A DNA stretch of 64,000 nucleotides, taken from positions 13,111,501 through 13,175,500 of the forward strand of contig CM075346.1 in NCBI GenBank assembly GCA_037693485.1, read 5' to 3'. A program made the translations under genes and the position numbers. Shown here piece after piece: positions 1 through 9,779 of the stretch. The notes under the pieces are model-generated. The model did no database searches and was not told the origin of the DNA. It saw only the letters and a list, made by a program, of their open reading frames with translations. Each line of letters begins with the position of its first letter. Position 1 is the stretch's first letter. The DNA is from Kitagawia praeruptora. Taxonomy: Eukaryota; Streptophyta; Magnoliopsida; Apiales; Apiaceae.

Positions 1-384
1 CTCCAGGTGGGGATTTCTTCCTTGATTGTAGATCCTAACAAGCCTCCACGAGGGGTTCAGATCCACACTATGGATCTCCCCATAAGCACCAATCCGATGT
101 ATGGGCTGCCTAACTACCCTCCTACTCAAGGAGCTGGATCAAGTGGTCATGCCCTGTATATTCGAGATCGAGATTATCACGATTTTTCTGGTCCTTATAC
201 GGATGAGTCATCTTCTGACGATGATTACGAACGTGATGAAGCTCCAAGGAGGCGACGTGTAAGTAAAGAACCTCGAGGAAGAACTCAAACTACTCACGAT
301 GGACTCCCTTCAACAACTACTGAGAGGATTAAGGCTTATGAAGCCAAGATCTTAAGATTAAAGGAAGATATGGCCAGAGAATAA
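1..384 (+). CDS. gag N-terminal fragment, copy A
   Basis: Open frame entering from before the window and stopped by TAA at 382-384. It matches the N-terminal gag of copy B (35356 onward), including the phrase MYGLPNYPPTQGAGSSGHAL and a following acidic and basic stretch. Copy B has GAA CAA GCG where this copy has GAA TAA GCC, so the stop is a point mutation (CAA to TAA), not the true end. There is no start here; the real ATG would lie before position 1. Gag forms the virus-like particle in which the element's RNA is reverse transcribed. Confidence 0.75.
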   Translation, partial: LQVGISSLIVDPNKPPRGVQIHTMDLPISTNPMYGLPNYPPTQGAGSSGHALYIRDRDYHDFSGPYTDESSSDDDYERDEAPRRRRVSKEPRGRTQTTHDGLPSTTTERIKAYEAKILRLKEDMARE

Positions 385-1191
385 GCCAGATCAAATCAGC
401 CTTTACCCCCTCCAACATCAGGACCGATTCCCTTTATAGATCTGGAGAGGCCTTCAAGAAGGCAAAGAAGGGCTACCGCCCCAACTGGAAGAACAACGAG
501 GGTGGAAACCCCCAAGAGTAACCCCAAGGATCTGATGCCACTTGGGGATCCTGATGATCCCACACCCCCGTTTACTGGGGAGGTGATGAATGCTCGTATC
601 TCAAAGAAGTTTAAGATGCCGACAATTAAAGCTTATGATGGAATGGGTGATCCTGCAAACCACGTTAGAACATTCTCAAACGCACTGCTGTTGCAGCCTG
701 CAAGTGACGCTTTGAAGTGTAGGGCATTCCCTCAAACTTTATCAGGTATGGCTCAACGATGGTATAGCCGGCTTCCTGCAAATTCGATTGGTTCCTTTAA
801 AGAGTTGAGTGCTGCTTTCATTAGTCAGTTTATCAGCGGAAGAACGCATGAGAAAAGTTCTGCATCTCTTATGTATATCGTACAAGGGAAGAACGAAAGT
901 CTGAGAGACTATCTTAAGAGGTTCACCAAAGAGACTCTGAACATCACTGATATGGACAATAAGGTTGCAATGGTAGCCTTGGAACATGGTACCACCGACC
1001 TATACTTTAAAAGGTCATTGGCGAAGCATCCTCCTGAGAATATGGTTGATCTCCAACGAAGGGCTGATAAGTACATCAAGGCCGAAGATAGTACGAAGAA
1101 GGAAGTAACATTAGACAATGGTCGGGGGAACAATGATACAAAAAAGCGCAAGCAAGAGCAGGGGTACGATGCTAGGGACAAGTATCCCTGA
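385..1191 (+). CDS. gag capsid region, copy A (pseudogene segment)
   Basis: Same frame as the previous segment, open until TGA at 1189-1191, where copy B has CGG (Arg). Around 640-1080 it shows a typical retrotransposon gag (PF03732-like) signature: AYDGMGDPANHVRTF, a central MAQRWYSRLPANSI and SFKELSAAFISQF. The C-terminal end is lysine- and arginine-rich. There is no reason to place a start at an internal ATG; it is the middle of a polyprotein. Function would be particle assembly and RNA packaging. Degenerate through the flanking stops. Confidence 0.8.
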   Translation, partial: ARSNQPLPPPTSGPIPFIDLERPSRRQRRATAPTGRTTRVETPKSNPKDLMPLGDPDDPTPPFTGEVMNARISKKFKMPTIKAYDGMGDPANHVRTFSNALLLQPASDALKCRAFPQTLSGMAQRWYSRLPANSIGSFKELSAAFISQFISGRTHEKSSASLMYIVQGKNESLRDYLKRFTKETLNITDMDNKVAMVALEHGTTDLYFKRSLAKHPPENMVDLQRRADKYIKAEDSTKKEVTLDNGRGNNDTKKRKQEQGYDARDKYP

Positions 1192-2487
1192 ACTAGCAAA
1201 GACTCCGATTCGCCACCAAAAAAGAGCTTGGGACCAAGGTTCTCTGACTATGCAAGGTTAAATGCCCCTAGAAGTCAAATCTTGTTGGAGATCGAGAAGG
1301 ATAAGGACTTCCGATGGCCGAAGCCACTCAGGGGAGACCCCGCAAAGAGGAACAAGGATCAATATTGTCGGTTCCACCGAGATGTGGGGCATGATACAGA
1401 TAATTGTAGGCAGTTAAAGGATGAGATTGAATTCCTGATCCGTAAAGGAAAACTGAGTAACTTCACCAAGGGTGAAGATCGTGGAACCCAAAGAAGGGAC
1501 TACGAAAGGAGAAACAATGATAGAAGGGATAATGATCGTGACCGTAACACGCAGCCCCGAGGGCCAGTTATCAACATGATCTGGGGAGGCCCGACAGCAG
1601 CCGATACAACTCGAAACTCTCAAAAGGCATACGCAAGGGAGGTGATGCACATTGTGGGAGAGGCCCCGAAGCGTGCTAGAACTGAAATCATAATTGGTTT
1701 TGATGACTCTGATCTTGAAGGGGTGAAATTCCCCCATGATGACCCATTAGTTATAACCCCTGTGATTGGGAACTCGGAGGTAAAGCGAGTCTTGATAGAC
1801 AATGGAGCTTCTGTTGACATTCTGTTTCATGATGCTTTTGTGAAGATGGGATATACCGATTCTCAGCTGACCCCAACTAACATGCCCATCTATGGATTTA
1901 ATGGAGTTGAGTCCAAGGTAGAAGGTACTATCCAGTTACCCATGACAATCGGGCAGGAACCTAAGGAAGCTACTCAAATGTTGAATTTCCTGGTAATTAA
2001 GGCAGCCTCGACTTATAACGCAATCCTGGGAAGGACTGGACTTCATGCGTTCAAGGCTGTTGCCTCAACATATCATATGAAGATTAAGTTTCCAACCCGA
2101 AATGGGGTCGGAGAACAAAAAGGCGACCAGAAGATGGCAAGAAGTTGTTATGTATCCGCCCTAAGAGCTGATGGAGTCGGGGGGCAGGTACTCCCGATTG
2201 AAGACATGGATGTCCGTAGTGATGATGAACAGCGAGGGAAGCCAGCAGAGGATTTAATACCCGTCCCTCTAGAGCTGGGCGACCCGGAAAAGGTTACATA
2301 CATAGGAGCATCTCTGAAGGAACCCCTGAAGGGCGAATTGACAGCATTCTTGCAAGAGAATAGCGATGTGTTTGCTTGGACAGCAGCGGATATGCCAGGA
2401 ATTGACCCCCAACTTATAACTCATAGGTTGAACGTCGATCCTGAACGGAAGAAAATAAAGCAAAAAAAAAAGGAATTTCGCTCCTGA
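1192..2487 (+). CDS. gag zinc knuckle and aspartic protease, copy A (pseudogene segment)
   Basis: Continues the frame of gag. A CCHC-like knuckle reads CRFHRDVGHDTDNC near 1366-1407. An arginine- and aspartate-rich linker follows. The retroviral-type aspartic protease is recognisable by VLIDNGASVDILF near 1790-1830 and by YNAILGRTGLHAF near 2014-2055; DNGA replaces the more usual DTGA, as in other plant gypsy elements. The frame breaks in a run of ten A bases at about 2465-2474, where copy B has AGAAAAAGA; one extra base moves the reading into the next frame, and this one ends at 2487. Confidence 0.8.
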   Translation, partial: TSKDSDSPPKKSLGPRFSDYARLNAPRSQILLEIEKDKDFRWPKPLRGDPAKRNKDQYCRFHRDVGHDTDNCRQLKDEIEFLIRKGKLSNFTKGEDRGTQRRDYERRNNDRRDNDRDRNTQPRGPVINMIWGGPTAADTTRNSQKAYAREVMHIVGEAPKRARTEIIIGFDDSDLEGVKFPHDDPLVITPVIGNSEVKRVLIDNGASVDILFHDAFVKMGYTDSQLTPTNMPIYGFNGVESKVEGTIQLPMTIGQEPKEATQMLNFLVIKAASTYNAILGRTGLHAFKAVASTYHMKIKFPTRNGVGEQKGDQKMARSCYVSALRADGVGGQVLPIEDMDVRSDDEQRGKPAEDLIPVPLELGDPEKVTYIGASLKEPLKGELTAFLQENSDVFAWTAADMPGIDPQLITHRLNVDPERKKIKQKKKEFRS

Positions 2488-3151
2488 AAGGCAAGAGGCC
2501 ATTAAGCAAGAAGTTGACAAACTACTGGAAGCTGGATTCGTTGAAGAAATTCAATTCCCCGAATGGTTAGCTAACCCTGTGATGGTCAAAAAGGCGAGTG
2601 GAAAGTGGAGGATGTGTATAGACTTCACTGATCTGAATGAGGCATGCCCAAAAGATTGTTTTCCTCTGCCTAGAATTGATATGTTGATAGATGCCACCGC
2701 TGGACATGAAATGTTGAGCTTCATGGATGGTTTCAGCGGATACAATCAGATTAAGATGCACAAGGATGACATTCCTAAGGTATCTTTCATAACTGATTTT
2801 GGTGTTTTCTGCTATCTTGTTATGGCTTTTGGATTAAAGAATGCAGGGGCTACTTACCAACGGCTGGTGAATAAGATATTTGCCCATTTAATTGGAAAGA
2901 CCATGGAGGTCTATGTTGATGACATGTTAGTCAAGAGCCTACTCAAGGCAGATCACATAAGGCACCTCAGAGAGGCATTTGAAGTGCTAAGGCACCATAA
3001 GATGATGCTAAACCCAGCCAAGTGTGCTTTTGGTGTTGGATCGGGAAAATTTTTGGGGCTGATGGTTTCCAAGAGAGGCATAGAGGCCAACCCGGACAAG
3101 ATTAAGGCTATTCTGGATATGGAGTCACCCCGCTCAATACGAGATGTATAG
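2470..3151 (+). CDS. reverse transcriptase, copy A (pseudogene segment)
   Basis: Frame +1 relative to gag-protease. The RT core contains WRMCIDFTDLNEACPKD, FPLPRIDMLIDATAGHEMLS, a FMDGFSGYNQI block, and the catalytic YVDD at 2912-2923. The fingers-palm order is complete, but the frame is closed by TAG at 3149-3151, where copy B has CAG (Gln). RT copies the element's RNA into DNA in the particle. No genuine start codon is expected, because the product would be cleaved from a polyprotein. Confidence 0.85.
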
Positions 3152-3754
3152 AAATTAACTGGCCGAGTTACGGCCCTAGGGAGATTCATCTCCAAATCTG
3201 GTGACAAATGCTTGCCTTTCTTTCAGGCATTAAAGAAGGTGAAAAATTTTGAGTGGACCACAGAGAGCCAAGAGGCATTTGAACAGTTAAAGAAATACAT
3301 GGATGAAGCCCCGTTGTTGGCCAAACCTAGTCCTAGGGAGATTCTTTACCTATACCTGGTGGTATCCGAACAAGCATTGAGTGCTGTTCTTGTCAAAGAA
3401 GAAAAGAAGGTTCAGAAACCCATCTACTATGTGAGTAAGGTGCTACATGGGGCGGAGTTGAATTACTCTCCCATTGAGAAGTTTGCATTGGCATTAATTA
3501 CTACCTCAAGGAAATTGAGACCGTACTTCCAGGCTCACAAAATCGAAGTCTTGACAGATCAACAATTGAGAAGCATATTGCACAGTCCGAAAGCAAGTGG
3601 AAGATTGATCAAATGGGCCATAGATCTTGGAGAGTTTGATATCAAGTATAAGCCTCGGACAGCCATCAAGGCTCAGGCATTGGCTGACTTCGTGATTGAA
3701 TGCACCATTAACAACCAAGAAGTCGGGGGGCAGGAGATGATAACCACCCCGTAG
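3152..3754 (+). CDS. RT connection and first RNase H, copy A (pseudogene segment)
   Basis: Same frame as the RT, closed by TAG at 3752-3754 (copy B has GAG). The segment has the end of RT (LTGRVTALGRFISKSGDKCLPFF), then the standard Ty3/gypsy RNase H: LYLYLVVSEQALSAVLV, KPIYYVSKVLHGAELNYSPIEK, and VLTDQQLRSILHSPKASGR. In several positions where catalytic acids are usual in the first RNase H (a DAS motif), this copy reads VVSEQ, which fits a degenerated first RNase H functionally replaced by the second one downstream. Confidence 0.75.
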   Translation, partial: KLTGRVTALGRFISKSGDKCLPFFQALKKVKNFEWTTESQEAFEQLKKYMDEAPLLAKPSPREILYLYLVVSEQALSAVLVKEEKKVQKPIYYVSKVLHGAELNYSPIEKFALALITTSRKLRPYFQAHKIEVLTDQQLRSILHSPKASGRLIKWAIDLGEFDIKYKPRTAIKAQALADFVIECTINNQEVGGQEMITTP

Positions 3755-5506
3755 AACGAAGATAAAGATGAAGAACTTATAGCTGACCAGAAAGAGTATT
3801 GGGTGCTCTATTTTGATGGAGCATCAAAAACAAAATCTAGTGGTGCAGGTTTGGTTTTGCGAAGCCCCGATGGGTTCACAGTTGAATATGCTTTGAAGTT
3901 GGACTTTCCGACAATCAACAATGAAGCTGAGTATGAGGCATTAATAGCCGGATTGGGATTTGCCAGAGTTATGAGGGTCAAGAACCTCAAAGTGTGTGGA
4001 GATTCAAGACTGGTAGTCTCGCAAGTGAATGGTGAGTTTGAGGCCAAGGATGAAACTATGGCAAAATACCTCAGAGTCGTGAAAGCTGTTATGACTCAGT
4101 TTGAGGAGTGCTATGTGGAGCACATTCCTAGGGAAGAGAACGTTAAGGCCGATGCCCTCTCTAAGTTCGCTTCTTCTGAGATAGAGAATTATGCAGGAAG
4201 TGTTTACTTCCAGGTCTTGAAGGCCCCGACCGTCAACTCTAAGTTGGTAGCACCGATCGATGTTGGAAGCTGTTGGATAGATCCTATTAAAGCTCATCTA
4301 GAAACCGGATGGCTCCCTGACAATGCCTTTGAGGCACGAAAATTGTCAGTGAGAGCATTGAGATATGCCTTGATTGAAGGCATCTTATACAAGAGATCGT
4401 TTGTCATCCCGTACTTGAAGTGCTTAAGGCCCCAAGAGGCAAGAGAAGCATTGGAAGAAGTTCATGAAGGGATCTATGGGCAACACTTGGGGGGCAGAGC
4501 CCTAGCCCACAAGATTACCCGCCTAGGATTCTATTGGCCAGAGATGTTGGCAGATGCCCAGGATTATGTCAAGAAGTGTGACAGATGTCAAAAACACGCC
4601 CCTGTTGTAAGGCAGCCGCCTGAGAGATTAACCTCAATCAGCTCTCCCATTCCGTTTGCAATGTGGGGGATGGATATTCTTGGTCCTTTCCCTATGGCTT
4701 CAGCACAAAGGAAGTTTCTGATTGTCGCCATTGATTACTTCACTAAATGGATTGAGGCTAAGCCTTTAGCCAAGATAACCACCAAGCAAGTTTCCCAGTT
4801 CTTTTGGGAGAACATAATTTGTAGGTATGGAATCCCGCGAATTCTTGTGACGGATAATGGGACACAGTTTAACAATGAGGAATTCAAGAAGTATTGTGAG
4901 GAAAACGCTATTGAGCTTCATTTTACCTCAGTGGCACATCCGCAAGCAAATGGACAGGCCGAAGTGGCCAATCGAATCATCCTAGATGGGTTAAAGAAAA
5001 GGGTCGAACGCTCGAGGAATACTTGGGTGGATGAGTTGCTGCCTATACTATGGGCGTATCGCACCACCTGTAAGGTGACAACGGGAGCAACCCCGTTTTT
5101 GCTAGCTTATGGAGCTGAAGCAGTTGTACCACTAGAAATCATGCATGCATCACCTCGAGTTGAGGCATTTGAACCTGAGACTAATGAAGAAGGCATGAGG
5201 CTCGCCCTAGATCTGATTGATGAAGTCAGGGACGAGGCAAACGCCAGAAATGCGGAGCATCAAAAGAAAGCATCCTTCTATTACAACCACAGGGTTAAGG
5301 AGAGATTCTTTCAGCAAAGTGACTTGGTTCTTAGGAAGATCGAGGCTTCTGGAGTTGGCCAGAAGGGAAAACTAGCCCCAAACTGGGAAGGGCCGTATCG
5401 TGTTAGGAAGACATTGGGACGAGGATCGTATAAGTTGGAGACCTTGGACGGGGTTGAGGTGCCCCGTACTTGGCATGCCTTGAACCTCAAGATTTATTAT
5501 ATTTAA
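3755..5506 (+). CDS. second (archaeal-type) RNase H and integrase, copy A
   Basis: The longest intact piece of pol, ending in a natural TAA at 5504-5506. The N-terminal part (about 3803-4170) is a second RNase H with all expected acids: LYFDGASKTKSSGAG (D), NNEAEYEALIAGL (E), CGDSRLVVSQVNGEF (D) and KADALSKFAS (D). Integrase follows: zinc-binding region HEGIYGQHLGGRALAH to CDRCQKHA (4460-4600); catalytic D in MWGMDILGPFP, D in ILVTDNGTQF, E in ANGQAEVANRIILD; and a C-terminal domain with KLAPNWEGPYRVRKTLGRGSYKLE. Dual RNase H is characteristic of the Tat lineage. Confidence 0.88.
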   Translation, partial: NEDKDEELIADQKEYWVLYFDGASKTKSSGAGLVLRSPDGFTVEYALKLDFPTINNEAEYEALIAGLGFARVMRVKNLKVCGDSRLVVSQVNGEFEAKDETMAKYLRVVKAVMTQFEECYVEHIPREENVKADALSKFASSEIENYAGSVYFQVLKAPTVNSKLVAPIDVGSCWIDPIKAHLETGWLPDNAFEARKLSVRALRYALIEGILYKRSFVIPYLKCLRPQEAREALEEVHEGIYGQHLGGRALAHKITRLGFYWPEMLADAQDYVKKCDRCQKHAPVVRQPPERLTSISSPIPFAMWGMDILGPFPMASAQRKFLIVAIDYFTKWIEAKPLAKITTKQVSQFFWENIICRYGIPRILVTDNGTQFNNEEFKKYCEENAIELHFTSVAHPQANGQAEVANRIILDGLKKRVERSRNTWVDELLPILWAYRTTCKVTTGATPFLLAYGAEAVVPLEIMHASPRVEAFEPETNEEGMRLALDLIDEVRDEANARNAEHQKKASFYYNHRVKERFFQQSDLVLRKIEASGVGQKGKLAPNWEGPYRVRKTLGRGSYKLETLDGVEVPRTWHALNLKIYYI

Positions 5507-5915
5507 GCTGCATCTGCAACGATGTAGCTTTTTATTTATTTAGTAGGAGGAGTAGAAATAAGGTTCGATGAAACCATTCCAGGGATTAATTCCCCGAGTA
5601 GGACAATAATAAGCTATGTAAGGGTTGAACCCATTTGAGTTATTAATGCAAAGTTTGTTTTTCATTCTGAAAAGTCTATGTTTTGTTTAAGTACCTAGCA
5701 CCTGCTGAGTGCAAATCTAGAAAGATCAAGTATCGAAAAATAAATGAACATACGAACGAAAGAAACGAATGCATACACAAAGACCCCGAAGGGCCGACAG
5801 TTAAAATACAACGAGCAAATAAGAGTTAAGTCCCAAAGGACATTGATTGAAAGCTGATAAAATAAAGCCACAAACGGCTAGATAAGGGCCATGCAAGGCC
5901 ATAGGGGAACCCATC
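5507..5915. other. non-coding spacer between pol and the antisense gene, copy A
   Basis: About 400 bp between two convergent gene ends (pol on +, antisense gene on -). The matching spacer of copy B (54411-54822) is recognisably similar, including GGTTCGATGAAACCATTCCA and the phrase GTAAGGGTTGAACC. I see no gene in it. It must contain the 3' ends of both transcripts if both are made. Confidence 0.6.
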
Positions 5916-8048
5916 CTACTTAGCTGGGGATTCTTCCTTGCTGCTCTCCTCGCCCGACTCCTCCTCACCTGAATCCTCTTCCTCGCCGGAATCTTCACCT
6001 GAAGTTTCTTCCTCGGCTTGATCAACGACCGCCATAGGCTGAGCAGTAGTCTCCACATCTTCGGTTTCCTCCTCCCCGGAAGATGAGGTCGAACTGGCTT
6101 CATTACGGATCACCCTCTTGCCTGGGATTGGTTGTCGAACAACTCCAACTTTCCTGGTAGGCGGGAGCTTCTTTCCACGGGATCCCGAAGAACTTGAGTC
6201 TTGACTAGCAGCTGGAGGACGTCTCTTGGGACCCGACGATCTATGGCTACCTCTAGAACCCGAACCTGATGCTTGGGGAACAATCTTGGTCCCCGATCCA
6301 GAAGCAAGAGTTGCACGGTTCTCGCCACCCGTGGTCCAGAAAGGGCAAGGAAAGTCAGAAGGGATGATTATTGAGGGATGTTTGTTACTCACAGCATTGA
6401 TTGCCTTGTCCCAACCAACAGACATGTTGTAAGGGCGCACCTCATCATCATGTTCATCTATGAAACTCAGAAATTCCTCAGAATTATGATAGGCTTTAAT
6501 CAATTTGTTAGCATCATTCATTTTCTTTTGAGCCAAGGAGGCAAGTTGCTTTCGGGAGGATAAAGCATCCGCTTCAGCATGGGCAACTTGAGAATGCAGG
6601 TCGTCAATCTCTTCCTTGAACCTTGCTGAGTCAGTCTTCAAGGATATATTCTCATCCCTGAAAGCCAGTCCTTGGGTAGCAACAGATTGGAAGAAGGCAT
6701 TAGCCTGCAGTCAAAGTTGACAAAGTGTAAGGAATGTGCAAAGGCTAAATCATATACCAGAATCGGTAAGAAAAGTATCTTACCTGATACAAGGCTTGGG
6801 AGCCCAGAAGTTGATTCTCATTCATTTTGTCCCCAGCAAGTAAAGACAGTCTATCAGGAGGAGTGATTAAAAGCTTGGACCAGTCTAGGGCTAGGTCAGG
6901 ACTCCCAGAAACCGAGTCTTGTTCGCATATACCCCATGATGGCATGAAGGGGGTTCTGATACTTCCATCAGCATTACGGGATCTCTTCCCGCCTTGGGAG
7001 CAACCTTCCAAGAAGTTGGGGATCCGAGGCTTAGCGGGATTCAGTAGTTCCTCAGCCTTTTCCTTCATTCTCTTAGTCACAATCGGCTGGTTCTGAGGAC
7101 GGCTGTCAATCTCCTCCGCAGCTAAAATACAAAGAGAAAACATCGGTATAAGAACAAACAGAGTTCATAAGAAGCTCAAGTAAGAAAATTACCCTCAATG
7201 GAAAGAAAGCTAAGGCCAGCTTCAATAAGGTTCTTTTCGTTCAGAAACATTTTATAGTGGGTACGGCCATCATCGGCAATAAGCCAATCTCGATCCTGTA
7301 ACTCTGAATCATCAAGGTCGCAAACGAAGTGTTTGCTATCTTCTACAATTCCGAATCTCTTCACGAAGAAGTTACCCCAATCCCCGCCTTTCCATTCAAG
7401 GACTACAAACTCCCTCTCCCAGAAATGTTGGGAATCTTGTAAAGAATAGGGATTCACCATGTGTGGAATTTTGGCCCTGTGCTTGAGACTAACCCATCCT
7501 TTCTTGTGATCAGAAGAATTACTGGCCACGAAGATACTTCGAAACAATGTAGTAGTCGGGAGGATCCCCAATTGATGACATCTTATTAAAAACATAGAGA
7601 TATATCTCCAAGAGTTGGGATACAACTGAAAAGGATGGATCTGATACTCCGCCAGCAATCTAATGATAAAGTTATCAACGGGGAATCTGAACCCAGCATC
7701 AAGGGCACCCCAGTAAACACAAAGCCTCTCGGGATGCCATTTGTAGGTCCTGTCTGATGGTTTTGGAAGACGAACTTTAATAGCACTTGGAAAGTGATAT
7801 GAGTTCTTTATTTCCTGGACATCTTTTTCTTTCAATTTACTGGGACTTCTAAAAGAATCTAAGCTAGCACAGTTTGGGAATGTGTCCCTCATAATATTAA
7901 GAAGATCTAGCAAGGATTCAAATTTATGCTCAACGTATGAAGAAGGTTTGATTTCTTCTTTACCTTTAGCTGTCCTCATCCTACTCCTCTTTGCCATAGC
8001 TTCCATCATGGAGACAGGGGGAGCCATTGGGCGATCACCTTCTGACAT
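5916..8048 (-). CDS. antisense three-exon gene of the Tat-like element, copy A (gypsy-type transposon domain)
   Basis: Read on the - strand as exon 1 8048-7193, exon 2 7121-6784, exon 3 6704-5916. Both introns (7192-7122, 71 bp; 6783-6705, 79 bp) have GT donors (CAG/GTAAGA for the second) and AG acceptors, and splicing keeps the frame: about 660 residues. I chose the ATG at 8046-8048 (MSEGDRP); the upstream open stretch lacks an ATG. Exon 1 matches the 'putative gypsy type transposon' family (PF04195-like): WHPERLCVYWGALDAGFRFP, LLAEYQIHPFQLYPNSW. Exon 3 gives a coiled-coil (LKTDSARFKEEIDDLHSQVAHAE), then a serine-rich basic part and an acidic glutamate tail. The molecular function of this family is unknown. 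Intact in this copy although pol is dead; damaged in copy B. Confidence 0.8.
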
Positions 8049-8499
8049 CTTGATCACAAAGCTGGAACTTGATCTTGCAACTTGAAAGCTAGAGAGCTTA
8101 AGAATTTGAAAACTCAGAAGTGAAGAAGTGAATGAAATGAAAGCTACCACACTTCTTTTATAAAAGAAGCATGACCTGCTGTGATAGGTTGAAGTTCAGC
8201 CTTGTTCGCATTTACAGGTCATCTATCGTTTAAATATGAAAAAAGGACAGAAATTGCTCATTTTATACAGGAAGGATCGTCATAATTCGAATATGCCAAA
8301 GAAGAAATAGCTGATGTATGAGCAATAAATTAAGGAGTAATATCGTCGGAAGTCACGAATGACCAAACTGACGGCCTAAGATCAAGGTCAAGTTCCTTGA
8401 TCCTTAAGATAACAAAGTGATGAATGACCAAAATAATGACTTGAGATCTAGATCAAGGTTCTTGATCCTCAAGATCGCTAATGATTTTCACGTCCGGGT

Positions 8500-8740
8500 C
8501 GACCAGCTAGCCAAGAAGCAATCGACCGCGACGCAAGAGGGGCCTCAGCCGACCAAGTCCCGGAGGACCAGGTCCCGGCCGACCAGCTCCCACGGAGGAG
8601 GTCCCGCCGACCAGGTCCCGGAGGACCAGGTCCCGGCCGACCAGCTCCCTCGGAGGAGGTCCAGCCGACCAGGTCCCGGAGGACCAGGTCCCGGCCGACC
8701 AGCTCCTTTTAAGGGGGTTCAGCCGACCAAGTCCTGACCC
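8500..8740. repeat. minisatellite, unit close to CCGACCAGGTCCCGGAGGA
   Basis: GC-rich block of alternating phrases CGACCAGGTCCCGG, AGGACCAGGTCCCGG and CGACCAGCTCC(C/T), repeated about ten times and ending in TGGATCTGGCCGGTCTAGG. The same phrases recur at 9080-9290 and in copy B. Confidence 0.85.
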
Positions 8741-9079
8741 TGGATCTGGCCGGTCTAGGTTTAGTACTTGGTCGTGGATCCCAACTTTTTCAGCAAGGGA
8801 TTTCGGACATGGTTCTCGACTTTTTCACCAAATCTCGGATGATTGCCAATGTTAAAGAGAGGCCAAGATTAGCCATGAAGGCCAAGATTAATCATGAAGG
8901 TCAGAGATAGCCATGAAGTCACGAACAACTAAGCTGACGATTCGTAATCAGGATTAAGATTCTTGATCCTTAGGACCACGGATGATTCCTGATCCTAGAT
9001 CCACACTCTCTTTAAAAATTATGAAGGAGTCTTAGTTCAGGTTTTTTAGGCCAACTTCTGATTAATCAGCCCTAGAAGA

Positions 9080-9295
9080 GGGATTCCAGCCGACCAGGTC
9101 CCGGAGGACCAGGTCCTGGCCGACCAGCTCCCCTGGAGGAGGTCCAGCCGACCAGGTCCCGGAAGACCAGGTCCCAGCCGACCAGCTCCCCTGGAGGAGG
9201 TCCAGCCGACCAGGTCCCGGAAGACTAGGTCCCAGCCGACCAGCTCCTTTGAAGGGGGTCCAGCCGACCAGCTCCTGAACCTGGATCCGGCCGGT
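9080..9295. repeat. minisatellite, second block of the CCGACCAGGTCC family
   Basis: Same units as 8500-8740, here with CCTGGAGGAGGTCCAGCCGA as spacer in two near-identical successive copies and again ending in CTGGATCCGGCCGGTCTAGG. The repetition of the whole block with its flank (GGTCTAGGTTCAGTACTTGG) shows a higher-order duplication. Confidence 0.85.
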
Positions 9296-9412
9296 CTAGG
9301 TTCAGTACTTGGTCCTGGATCCCGACTTTTTCAGTGAACTTTGAATAGTTTTCAAACCTAAATCTCGACTTTTTCAGCGAATCTCGGATGATTGTTAATG
9401 ATAAAAAAAGGC

Positions 9413-9700
9413 CAAGATTAGCACAGATTAGTGCCGATTAGCGCAGATTAGTGCCGATTAAGCACAGATTAGTGCCGATTAGCACAGATTAGTGCCGATT
9501 AGCGCAGATTAGTGCCGATTAAGCACAGATTAGTGCCGATTAAGCACAGATTAGTGCCAATAAGCACAGAATAGCACCAATTAGTGCTGTTAGTGCCGTT
9601 TTATGCCGTTTAACATCATTTAACACTGCTTACACGTTGTTTGAGGCTGATTAGCGCTGTGTAGTGCCGTTTAACACTGATTAGTGTCGTTCAACATCGT
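9413..9700. repeat. short tandem array, unit near AGATTAGTGCCGATTA
   Basis: About ten tandem units such as GCACAGATTAGTGCCGATTA, alternating GCGCAG and GCACAG, then decaying into TTAGTGCCGTTTAACA-type variants. A shorter and more diverged version sits at the same place in copy B (58155-58360). Confidence 0.85.
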
Positions 9701-9779
9701 CGTAAATGCGTCGGTCGCTCCACGCTTTACATTAAGATGATATTGTTGAAAATACTCGCTCAAGAGTACTAAACCCTGA

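Larger units (their letters stand above)
8049..9779. other. repeat-rich non-coding 3' region of copy A
   Basis: About 1.7 kb between the antisense gene start and the 3' LTR. No gene is supported; open frames here come from tandem repeats. It holds two GACCAGGTCCCGG-type minisatellites, an AGATTAGTGCCG-type array and repeated ATCAAGGTTCTTGATCC phrases. Being directly upstream of the antisense gene, it probably contains that gene's promoter (inference). Confidence 0.7.

Noticed and set aside
8417..8737. Open frame rich in Arg, Pro and Ser over the minisatellite
   Set aside because: It is a direct translation of the CCGACCAGGTCC repeat, has no matching frame in copy B and no domain.
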